Below are positions 48,112-53,895 of a stretch of 53,895 nt of DNA, in pieces. Under the pieces are notes generated by a model. The model was not told the origin of the DNA. It ran no database searches and worked only from the letters and a program-made list of their open reading frames with translations. Origin of the DNA: Candidatus Binatia bacterium (GTDB lineage Bacteria; Desulfobacterota; Binatia; Bin18); NCBI GenBank assembly GCA_022820725.1, contig JAJEFA010000016.1, positions 1 through 53,895 of the forward strand. The letters run 5' to 3'. The stretch's first letter is position 1, and every line of letters begins with the position of its first letter. Position numbers and translations under genes: made by a program.

Positions 48112-48852
48112 TTATGATGACGGCGGCAGGCTATCGATAGTCCAGCTCCCATCGGCATGTCTGGTCGCTGTAATTCCAGCCGTGGCGAGAGTCGACGGGA
48201 GACTTTCGGCGTCGGGGTAACACCCATCAAGACGGTCAAGGCCAGTTGCTATACACGCCTCTCCGGCTTCGTTCACGGAAACGATAAAGTCGATGGCGAG
48301 CAGGGAGCCGCTGCACATTTCTCCTGGATACAGCCTCAATCCCTCCACACACTCTCCAAGATCGATAGGCCCACTCCCCATGAACTCCACGATCTCAAAA
48401 TGCTGGGTGCCCTCATTCCACTCCAGCACGGTGGTATCGCCGGGATTGGGAAAATCCTCAACAATAATTTCCTTGCTCGCTCCTCTGAGGAATCCCGTCC
48501 CGGGGGTTGTCACCGTGAACGTACTCCGCGCAAACTCCTCGCCATTGTCGTAGGCCACTACGGTGTGGTCCCCAGCGCCCAGGTTGCCCCAGTTCCAGTA
48601 GCTGAAAAAACCGTTGTTCCCATCATCATCACCACACACCGCGCTCGTATCGGAACGGGGCAACCCATACATCGCCGGAAAAGGGGCTTCACCATTGAGA
48701 CTGATCGTGATGTCTCCGGCCTCACACTTCCAGCCCGAGATGACCCCGATGCCTGACACAGAGGTCCCGTCGCCGGGAATCTCTAACGTAGCGGCGTGGG
48801 CCAGGGAAGGGAGAAGCACCATAAGGCCAAAAAGCCGCAAGAAAAAAGACAT
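48112..48852 (-). CDS. Secreted protein with GW(x)C/CGD domain
   Basis: 246 residues from the ATG at 48852; signal peptide MSFFLRLFGLMVLLPSLAHA with cleavage after AHA. The middle domain (GVISGWKCEAG, FPAMYGLPRSDTSAVCGDDD, NGFFSYWNWGNLGAGDHTVV, FLRGASKEIIVEDFP, TVLEWNEGTQHFEI) matches the C-terminus of 50738-52402 motif by motif. The family has no name known to me; a disulfide-bonded beta-sandwich is likely. A Cys-containing tail follows (LGECVEGL, EMCSGSL, CIATGLDRLDGCYPD). Earlier in-frame starts at 48963 and 48936 would give a non-signal N-terminus, so 48852 is preferred. Confidence 0.75.
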   Translation of the reverse strand: MSFFLRLFGLMVLLPSLAHAATLEIPGDGTSVSGIGVISGWKCEAGDITISLNGEAPFPAMYGLPRSDTSAVCGDDDGNNGFFSYWNWGNLGAGDHTVVAYDNGEEFARSTFTVTTPGTGFLRGASKEIIVEDFPNPGDTTVLEWNEGTQHFEIVEFMGSGPIDLGECVEGLRLYPGEMCSGSLLAIDFIVSVNEAGEACIATGLDRLDGCYPDAESLPSTLATAGITATRHADGSWTIDSLPPSS

Positions 48853-48860
48853 TCGAACCT

Positions 48861-48880
48861 GGTAGTGTCTCACTTTGAAA
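48861..48880 (-). repeat. TTTCAAAGTGAGACACTACC leader motif, copy 1
   Basis: On the minus strand this 20-base sequence ends eight bases before the ATG of the secreted protein. A nearly identical copy lies before the paralog at 50738, and a weaker AAACTGAGACACTCCC copy at 49195-49210. Confidence 0.6.
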
Positions 48881-49013
48881 CTTCTGACCAGGAAAAACGG
48901 GGCAGTCCACCCTCTCCTTAGCTTCCTCTCAGGCATCGTATTCTCCTCTCGGTTTCCGGACACCGCTCTGACGCGAGCCCGGTAGGCTGCTCACCCCCTA
49001 ACACGACTCCCCA

Positions 49014-49039
49014 CCGGTTGTCCCTAGTAATTTATGAGG
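49014..49039 (-). repeat. CTAGGGACAACCGG element, copy 1
   Basis: 26 bases identical to the copies at 50515 and 52605, in the orientation of the secreted-protein gene 161 bases downstream on the minus strand. Confidence 0.85.
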
Positions 49040-49656
49040 GAATTATGAGGGGGGAGGAAAATTATGAGGGAGGACGACCCCGCTCCGGCTTGGTTCCAGG
49101 CTGAGGGGCGTCAGGCGGGAGCAAGACTTTACGATCACCGCAGGCGCTGAGACGGGAGGGAAGGGCGGACCGAACGCGGAGAAGAACACATGGCAAACTG
49201 AGACACTCCCCGTTCAGTTTCACATCGCTCTTGCCCTCTGCCGGCGGAGCGACGCCCCCTCCTCTCCTCCTGGGCGAGCGGCCCGAGGCGGGGGCCGCCA
49301 GACCGGTCCCGGGAGGCTTACGCCACAATATGCATCACACGTCCCAAGAGGGGATGGGACGGACCCCGGCCCTTGCTCCCGTAAAACTGTCGTGTCGTGA
49401 GCCCCACCTCGGTGGGACCACGGGGAGGACGGGTCCGGCCTACACTGTGTTTTTGCCGCATTGCGTCTCTCCCTCATATTTTACTAGGGACAAACGCGGG
49501 AACAGCGGATAGTAAATGCCCTACCCCATGCATTGGCGTCTGCTGAGCCGGTGCGTGGGGGTTCGACCGCAGACAGAGCGAGCAAACATGCATCCACAAG
49601 CCATAGCCCGCGGGCGGCCCTCATCAATGTGGGAGAAGGACAAGAAAGGACGCACT
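49040..49656. other. Gene-poor GC-rich gap with repeat fragments
   Basis: No convincing gene. Contains an AAACTGA...TCAGTTT inverted repeat (49195-49220) overlapping the third GAGACACT leader motif, and the divergent second copy of the CTAGGGACAA element at 49472-49493. Reading frames here lack recognisable domains. Confidence 0.5.
49472..49493 (+). repeat. CTAGGGACAA element, copy 2 (divergent)
   Basis: CCTCATATTTTACTAGGGAC(AA) differs by two bases from the main form and lacks the CCGG end. It points toward the YodC-like gene 163 bases downstream. Confidence 0.7.
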
Positions 49657-49833
49657 ATGGAGCCCAAACACGTCAAGCCGGGCGCGATCGTGAAACAGCG
49701 GCAGGACGAGCAACAGATGGTCATCGTCTGGGTGGAAGCGGACGGCGAGTCGGTCCGGTGCCGGTGGCTGGCCGGACTGGAGTGGAAGGAGGCCAGTTTT
49801 CGGATCGATGATCTTGACACTGTGGCGGCATGA
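49657..49833 (+). CDS. YodC/DUF2158-like small protein
   Basis: 58 residues from the ATG after GAAAGGACGCACT. Short SH3-like beta-barrel: KPGAIVKQRQDEQQMVIVWV then VRCRWLAGLEWKEASFRIDDL, the pattern of YodC-type DUF2158 proteins (KPGD.V...S.GP.MTV...V.C.W). Function of the family unknown. A 17-codon scrap with a similar opening (ARFKMKTGG, 49866-49919) lies 32 bases downstream. Confidence 0.65.
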   Translation: MEPKHVKPGAIVKQRQDEQQMVIVWVEADGESVRCRWLAGLEWKEASFRIDDLDTVAA

Positions 49834-49865
49834 CGGGACCCGACTGAGCCCGGACGCAAACGATC

Positions 49866-49919
49866 ATGAAGGTCGCCAAATACTGCGACGCCCGCTTCAA
49901 GATGAAGACCGGCGGGTGA
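49866..49919 (+). pseudogene. 17-codon remnant resembling a DUF2158 start
   Basis: ATG at 49866 encodes MKVAKYCDARFKMKTGG and stops. FKMKTGG looks like the opening of DUF2158 proteins (F..KSGGP). It is too short to be functional and may be a decayed second copy. Confidence 0.3.
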
Positions 49920-49959
49920 TGAGCGGAAGCGTACGACAGCCTCCTGTTCCCGGTCGGGA

Positions 49960-50263
49960 TTAGCAGGTCCCCACTGTGAGATAGCCACTGCAGTTGTTCA
50001 AATCGTCGACATCACTCAGGGATACTGTAATCTCATCGAGCCGTGTATCGTTATTATAGCCCGTTTCACAGTAGGCCCTGATCGCCGCTCACGGTAATTG
50101 ACGACGCCACACATGAGTCTTCCGCAGAACTATTGGTAAACGCGAGGGAGCAATCCACCTGAGTCGGGGCAGCCGCCCCACTCAGTGTCGGGACACCGAG
50201 CAGCAACAGCGCGGCGGCCAGCGCGAGGCTGATACGCAACGGGAAAACAAGATAATTGAGCAT
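49960..50263 (-). pseudogene. Frameshifted small secreted Cys-rich protein
   Basis: The ATG at 50263 follows CCAAGGAGGTCTC. A signal peptide (LRISLALAAALLLLGVPTLS, Ala-rich cleavage) is followed by VDCSLAFTNSSAEDSCVASSITVSGDQ, then the frame runs to a stop at 50066. Deleting one G from GGG near 50079 would continue it as AYCETGYNNDTRLDEI, then SLSDVDDLNNCSGYLTVGTC and a stop at 49960. The C-terminus matches the remnant at 52686-52811 (VDDLxNCSGxLxVGxC). The pattern of Cys and SG...C...L..NC.G.L weakly recalls cyanovirin-N-type lectins. It is either a real frameshift or a homopolymer error. Confidence 0.65.
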
Positions 50264-50306
50264 AACCAGAGACCTCCTTGGGGCCTCTCTATACTCCATC
50301 TCCGGT

Positions 50307-50319
50307 CGGTTGTCCCTAG
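50307..50319 (-). repeat. CTAGGGACAACCG element, copy 3 (partial)
   Basis: CTAGGGACAACCG on the minus strand, 43 bases ahead of the frameshifted secreted-protein gene and in its direction. The AT-rich left half of the element is absent. Confidence 0.6.
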
Positions 50320-50514
50320 AGGGTGTTATGCACTTTTCTACCCCGACTCATTTTCCTCAGAGAAATCGCTGACTTGCAGGAACGACCGCAGCAAGTAACC
50401 TTGTGCGTTCCGGCGAAAAACCTGAGTAAAATCAGGAGCTTGTCAGAAGTTCCTAACACGCTCTAGTAAAATCTTAGGAAAGTGTTCCGCTACGAAAAAA
50501 AAGAGCGGCGGGGT

Positions 50515-50546
50515 CATTTCCTCATAAATTACTAGGGACAACCGGC
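50515..50546 (+). repeat. CTAGGGACAACCGG element, copy 4
   Basis: 32 bases identical to 52605-52636; followed by a GGAGGAGGTATGGAACT tail also partly shared (GGGAGGGGGTATAGAACT). Points toward the double-Cache gene, 191 bases downstream. Confidence 0.9.
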
Positions 50547-50676
50547 TGAGGAGGAGGTATGGAACTTCTCTCGATGCCCGTGCGTGCGGCAGCGTGGTGG
50601 CCGTTGAGCGTCCGGGCGTCAGGAGTATCCAAAGGAGATAAGTGATGTGGGAGCAGGGACGTCCACCCGCAGAATT

Positions 50677-50696
50677 TTTCAAACTGAGACACTACC
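50677..50696 (+). repeat. TTCAAACTGAGACACTACC leader motif, copy 2
   Basis: Matches copy 1 (48861-48880, minus strand) at all but one of 19 positions and lies 41 bases before the ATG at 50738. Confidence 0.6.
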
Positions 50697-50737
50697 AAGC
50701 TGAGTGTTTGGTCAGACAAACCTGACAGGAGGAGAGA

Positions 50738-52402
50738 ATGCCCTCGTGCGTACTTGCTGACCCTTGCCCTGCCACACCGTGCGCTACCCGGCACGCCCGG
50801 CACGCTTCGTCCCTGCCATGGGGTGCGGTGATTATTCTCACCGGCCTGCTGGTGCTGGTCGGCGTTTTTTCCGCTGCCCGCCCGGCCTTCGCCCAGACGC
50901 CGCTCGATTGTCCACTGCCCGCCGGCGTGACGCCGCCTGCGGCCCCGCGAGTGACGGCGCAACAAGTGGAAGACGGCAGCGCCAGCCTGACCGACTTCGC
51001 ACTGGCCGCGAGAGACCATTTTGTGAGCGATCTCCAGGAAAGAACGCGACAGCAGTTCGCATACGGTAGATGTCTCATCAGGCAGGAGGGGAGTCCGTGG
51101 CGTTCCGGGTCCACCTACCTCGTGCGGCTGACGCCCGACGGTAGGGTGTACGACCACGCGAAGGACATGTCCTTATCCGGCAGGCTACTCACCCCCGTGA
51201 TTTATGGAGCGATTCTTCACGCATTGGGAATCAGCAGGGCCGCCCTGACCGGCCCTGCGGCGGTCCTGGCCGCCTTCACTGCCGTCGCAGCCGGGGATGG
51301 CGGCCCGTTCAACGTACCCGATGTCCCGGGCGCCTCCGGCTACGCCACCGTATATATCGGGGTTGGCTTACAGCGCCCGTTCGTGCTGCTCGCCGGATTT
51401 AATCTTAGTGAGTCTCACTTAGTTCCTATTAGTGATGAAGCAATCGATTACGGCGACCCGCCCATTACCGCCAGGGACGTGGTGGATCGGACAACCTTGA
51501 AGGCCTTCGTGACGGCAGCGGGGGAGTACATCGTCGAACTCCTAGAGTCCGGCGATCTGTCCGCTCTATCGAAAGTCAGGATTGCCCTGCGGGATCCGAA
51601 CGGGCCCTGGAGACACGGTTCCGTGTATCTCGCCATGATGGAACGTGTCAGCAAGCAGATACTGTTTCACGGTGGGTTTCCGGACCGGTTCGAGTATCGA
51701 CGAGGAGGGATTGCCCGCGACGTAGTGACCGGAGAGCTCATCGTGGATCAGCTTATCGCCGCGGCGAACAGTAGCCCGGAAGGCGGCTTCTGGGAGTATT
51801 ACTTCGACAACCCCGCCGACGCTTTTGACAGCGCCGAAGTCCCCAAGGTGGGCTACGCCCGTGTGTTCTCCGGTCAAATCCCGGGGCCGGGCGGAACCAC
51901 GGTCCCCATCGACCTCATCATCAATTCGGGTTTTTATCTGAGCGCAGAGGGCACAGGGGATCTGAGGGGGGTGCTGGAGAATCCGGGGCCGCTCTCGTCT
52001 CAGAGTGGGGTGAGGGCGCTGTGGGGCTGGGTATGTGACGCGGAAATGGTGGAGATCGAGATCGAGACCGCGCAGGGGGAGGTCGAGCCGTACAGGGCGA
52101 TGTATGGCATGGAGCGGTTGGACACGCTGGAGACCTGTGGGGACACGGATAATGGATTTGTGTTGTTATTCAACTGGAACCGGGTGGGCGCTGGCGAGCA
52201 TACCGTTACCGCCTTGGTCGATGGGATCGAACTGGGCCGGGCGATGGTGCGGGTGACGACCGTGGGAGAAGGGGCAGAGGAAGAGTTTCTCCGGGGGGTC
52301 GAGGGTGAATGTGTGGCGGAGGACTTCCCGTACATGGGGCAGCGTACCCGGTTGGAGTGGCAGCAAGAGAGTCAGAACTTCGTGATTACGGATGTGGAGT
52401 AA
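50738..52402 (+). CDS. Secreted double-Cache protein with GW(x)C/CGD domain
   Basis: 554 residues; AGGAGGAGAG lies just before the ATG. A long signal sequence (hydrophobic WGAVIILTGLLVLVGVFSA, cleavage near FAQ) is followed by two related Cache-like domains: SPWRSGSTYLVRLTPDGRVY (first) and GPWRHGSVYLAMMERVSKQI with GELIVDQLI, GGFWEYYFDNP and VGYARVFSG (second). From about 420 comes the domain shared with 48112-48852: GWVCDAEMVE, AMYGMERLDTLETCGDTDNG, NWNRVGAGEHTV, FLRGVEGECVAEDFP, TRLEWQQESQNF. There is no transmembrane or signalling output domain after the Cache repeats, so it is a free extracellular or periplasmic binding protein. Function unknown. Confidence 0.8.
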   Translation: MPSCVLADPCPATPCATRHARHASSLPWGAVIILTGLLVLVGVFSAARPAFAQTPLDCPLPAGVTPPAAPRVTAQQVEDGSASLTDFALAARDHFVSDLQERTRQQFAYGRCLIRQEGSPWRSGSTYLVRLTPDGRVYDHAKDMSLSGRLLTPVIYGAILHALGISRAALTGPAAVLAAFTAVAAGDGGPFNVPDVPGASGYATVYIGVGLQRPFVLLAGFNLSESHLVPISDEAIDYGDPPITARDVVDRTTLKAFVTAAGEYIVELLESGDLSALSKVRIALRDPNGPWRHGSVYLAMMERVSKQILFHGGFPDRFEYRRGGIARDVVTGELIVDQLIAAANSSPEGGFWEYYFDNPADAFDSAEVPKVGYARVFSGQIPGPGGTTVPIDLIINSGFYLSAEGTGDLRGVLENPGPLSSQSGVRALWGWVCDAEMVEIEIETAQGEVEPYRAMYGMERLDTLETCGDTDNGFVLLFNWNRVGAGEHTVTALVDGIELGRAMVRVTTVGEGAEEEFLRGVEGECVAEDFPYMGQRTRLEWQQESQNFVITDVE

Positions 52403-52516
52403 CGGCTGTGGCCCTTTCTGCGGAACGTGGCTTCGGGGAACTGACACTGTGTTTGAGGCCGTTTTGGAGATCAATTTTGGGGTTGGTTCCAGATGAATGG
52501 GAGCCCTAACCCGCTG

Positions 52517-52569
52517 CCTGGGAGCGCGGCCATCTTGGCCGCTTGCGGGCTGGAAGCCCGCACTCCTGG
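52517..52569. repeat. REP-like double hairpin
   Basis: GCGGCC-ATCTT-GGCCGC (52526-52542) next to TGCGGGCT-GGA-AGCCCGCA (52544-52562), bounded by CTGGGAG and CACTCCTGG. A common type of dispersed intergenic repeat; could also terminate the double-Cache gene. Confidence 0.7.
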
Positions 52570-52604
52570 CCCCCTGTCGCCGCTCTTTTTTTCCGCAACG
52601 GGAC

Positions 52605-52636
52605 CATTTCCTCATAAATTACTAGGGACAACCGGC
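52605..52636 (+). repeat. CTAGGGACAACCGG element, copy 5
   Basis: Identical over 32 bases to copy 4 and pointing at the small remnant ORF 49 bases downstream. Confidence 0.9.
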
Positions 52637-52685
52637 GGGGAGGGGGTATAGAACTCCTCTTATAGTGGAGGACGAGGGGGGCCGA

Positions 52686-52811
52686 ATGACGGCCTCATGT
52701 CAAACGGAGGATCCCTGGTTTTCATTGGCCACCACCATTGCAACGAGTCTGGCTAATGTCGACGACTTGCACAACTGCAGCGGCTCACTACAGGTAGGGA
52801 GTTGCTCATAG
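52686..52811 (+). pseudogene. C-terminal remnant of the small Cys-rich secreted family
   Basis: 41 codons: MTASCQTEDPW...SLANVDDLHNCSGSLQVGSCS. From the first Cys it aligns over 36 residues, without gaps, to the C-terminus of the frameshifted gene at 49960-50263 (C[QE]T...SL..VDDL.NCSG.L.VG[ST]C). It lacks a signal peptide and the N-terminal Cys half, so it is probably a decayed copy. The next reading frame begins inside its stop. Confidence 0.6.
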
Positions 52812-53116
52812 GGAATTGCAGAGGAGTCTTAAGGAAAATAGATGAGAAACCTGCTGATACACGGGACGATACAAAGAGGGCAGAATACGAAGAGAGGCAA
52901 GAGCTCGCGAAAAAGATTGGCCGGGAGTTGGCGGACCATCTCCTCACCTTAGTCCTATTCCGAAAGGAAAATCAGAATGCCCAGCTCTCGATAGCGTTCG
53001 GTGCATTTCATAAGAAGGTGCAAGAGATGACCTCCGACGACCGCCGTTACATTGTCGCCTTTCCTCTCGCTGACCTCAAAAAACTCTTGACTGCCGTCGA
53101 TCCTGAGTATTTTTGA
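52802..53116 (+). CDS. Unrecognised protein upstream of hicB
   Basis: 104 residues; only TTG at 52802 is available as start, so the 5' end is uncertain. Charged helical middle (TKRAEYEERQELAKKIGRELADHLLTLVLF) and an end FPLADLKKLLTAVDPEYF. Not recognised. The stop overlaps a TTG start of the HicB-like gene (TTGA), suggesting translation coupling or a decayed predecessor. Confidence 0.5.
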   Translation: MLIGNCRGVLRKIDEKPADTRDDTKRAEYEERQELAKKIGRELADHLLTLVLFRKENQNAQLSIAFGAFHKKVQEMTSDDRRYIVAFPLADLKKLLTAVDPEYF

Positions 53117-53355
53117 CGTTCTCTGCTAGTGCTTTCCTGTCTCGTGCCCACCACGTCACGGGACGGGAATCGGTGGCAGCCGGCGGGGTTCCTTTCACCT
53201 GTGCGCTGGGACATGGAATACACACCCAGGGCGACTCACTCGAAGAAATCCGCTGCAACGTCAAGGAAGCCGTTGACTGCTACTTCGATGACACCATGCC
53301 ACGGCCCAAGGTGATTCGCCTCCATTTCGTACGCGACGAGCTTCTGGTGGCATGA
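53113..53355 (+). CDS. hicB: HicB-like antitoxin with altered N-terminus
   Basis: 80 residues. The C-terminal three quarters are standard HicB of the RNase-H-like kind: CALGHGIHTQGDSLEEIRCN, VKEAVDCYFDD, PRPKVIRLHFVRDELL. The first strand MTFSASAF is also normal, but about 20 residues (SRAHHVTGRESVAAGGVPFT) sit where a short loop is expected, which may damage the fold. TTG start overlaps the previous stop; the stop overlaps hicA (ATGA). Confidence 0.75.
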   Translation: MTFSASAFLSRAHHVTGRESVAAGGVPFTCALGHGIHTQGDSLEEIRCNVKEAVDCYFDDTMPRPKVIRLHFVRDELLVA

Positions 53356-53627
53356 AGTTGCCCCGCAACATTACCGGTGCGGCCCTGCAAACGGCGCTTC
53401 GCCGTCTGGGCTACGAGGCCACGCGGCAACGGGGCTCCCTGGTGCGAATGACAACGCAGGTCAGCGGTGAACACCATGAAGTGATTCCTCAGCACAGTCC
53501 AATCAGGGTGAAGACCTTGTCGAGCATCCTGAAAAACATCGCCCAGCACCTCCTGCCTATAAGGATTCCGGCGTACCCTGGCTGGGAGAGGTACCGACGC
53601 CCTCGGTGGCCTCTACGTGCTCCGTGA
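53352..53627 (+). CDS. hicA: HicA-like mRNA interferase with foreign C-terminus
   Basis: 91 residues. dsRBD-like HicA toxin: MKLPRNITGAALQTALRRLG, YEATRQRGSLVRM, GEHHEVIPQHSPIRVKTLSSI. The normal catalytic His position after GS (GSH) is Leu here (GSLVRM), so activity is doubtful. After IAQHL the sequence is no longer HicA: it reads, in another frame, PAYKDSGVPWLGEVP, the start of an HsdS protein, showing a fusion junction near 53550. Confidence 0.75.
   Translation: MKLPRNITGAALQTALRRLGYEATRQRGSLVRMTTQVSGEHHEVIPQHSPIRVKTLSSILKNIAQHLLPIRIPAYPGWERYRRPRWPLRAP
53552..53596 (+). pseudogene. hsdS N-terminal scrap
   Basis: In frame +2 relative to hicA the bases encode PAYKDSGVPWLGEVP, a highly characteristic opening of Type I specificity subunits (YKDSGVPWLGEVP.HW). 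It then loses homology. No other hsdS sequence follows in the window. Confidence 0.7.
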
Positions 53628-53656
53628 TGAACGACGATACTCTCTGTTCACGGAGT

Positions 53657-53895
53657 CTAGGGTCGGAGGAGGATGCGGCTGCTGGTTGTCCCTTCTCGAA
53701 TACGCCGAAAGACTTCGTTGACCGCGTCCAAGGGCGCTTCTTCCGTGTCGAGACGAATGCCGAGGCGAGTGGCCGCCTGATACGCCGCCTCCAGATCGTT
53801 CCGCGAGCCCACAAACGACCCCCGCACCGTGATCTCCTTCATAATGAGGGAGAAAATCGGGATGGGAAGGTCAGCCACCGGTAAGCCTATGGCCA
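53657..53895 (-). CDS. Zinc-type alcohol dehydrogenase, C-terminal part
   Basis: Open to the window edge on the minus strand; at least 78 codons are visible, ending ...ILLRP. LPIPIFSLIMKEITVRGSFVGSRNDLEAA and the final PLDAVNEVFRRIREGTTSSRILL are the usual end of MDR-superfamily alcohol dehydrogenases (VRGSxVGxRxDL...V..RI..G...GR.VL). The Rossmann domain and zinc ligands lie outside the window, so completeness cannot be judged. Confidence 0.85.
   Translation of the reverse strand, partial: AIGLPVADLPIPIFSLIMKEITVRGSFVGSRNDLEAAYQAATRLGIRLDTEEAPLDAVNEVFRRIREGTTSSRILLRP

Larger units (their letters stand above)
50320..50737. other. Regulatory gap upstream of the double-Cache gene
   Basis: About 420 bases with no supported gene. 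Holds an A-run hairpin (CCGCT...AGCGG, 50487-50508), the fourth CTAGGGACAACCGG copy (50515-50546), the second GAGACACTACC leader motif and the AGGAGGAGAG ribosome site of 50738. Confidence 0.5.

Noticed and set aside
50522..51157. 211-codon minus-strand frame opposite the start of the double-Cache gene
   Set aside because: It overlaps the signal peptide and first domain of the plus-strand gene, which has a strong ribosome site and a paralog; the minus frame has no features.

Overview
The window is a GC-rich bacterial chromosome segment with dense genes, short gaps and many ATGA/GTGA/TAATG stop-start overlaps. The tgt-yajC-secD-secF-recJ block is ordinary bacterial core. The rest, with acyl-CoA dehydrogenases, several luciferase-like flavoenzymes, class III CoA transferase, TfdA-type dioxygenase, cupins and an epoxide hydrolase, suggests a metabolically versatile environmental Gram-negative of proteobacterial, Desulfobacterota or Tectomicrobia/Binatota type. 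That placement is an inference; no rRNA or tRNA gene was seen to fix it.

Layout. (1) 1-125: tail of an IS5-family transposase. (2) 306-7054: queuosine and Sec-accessory operon, recJ, a tiny HTH protein and a PmtA-like methyltransferase. (3) 7115-21245: lipid and small-molecule metabolism (GDPD, two acyl-CoA dehydrogenases, VOC protein, cupins, NhaC antiporter, SDR, NUDIX, TfdA-like dioxygenase, CoA transferase, LLM enzyme), a FitA/VapC-like toxin-antitoxin pair and a membrane-anchored pentapeptide-repeat protein. (4) 21309-28415: eight minus-strand genes that look like one oxidoreductase/hydrolase operon of unknown substrate. (5) 28546-42035: a Type I restriction-modification locus whose hsdM, hsdS and hsdR are separated by cargo: HEPN and MNT genes, a 69-residue protein, an autoinhibited Fic protein, an AT-rich TIR-STAND protein, an AlbA_2 ATPase broken at an 11-bp tandem repeat, and a lone HicB. 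(6) 42045-47871: hydrolase, desaturase, amidohydrolase and katG. (7) 48112-53895: secreted-protein paralogs, decayed relatives, a dispersed repeat that always points at the next gene, a HicBA module fused to an hsdS scrap, and the end of an alcohol dehydrogenase.

The two most interesting areas are the composite defence island in (5) and the secreted-protein/repeat family in (7). In (5), several predicted NAD-, RNA- or AMP-dependent effectors lie inside one restriction locus, and one gene is broken at a repeat whose copy number sets the reading frame. In (7), five copies of a CTAGGGACAACCGG-containing element each lie upstream of, and in the same direction as, a small or secreted-protein gene, two of which are paralogs sharing an unnamed C-terminal domain.
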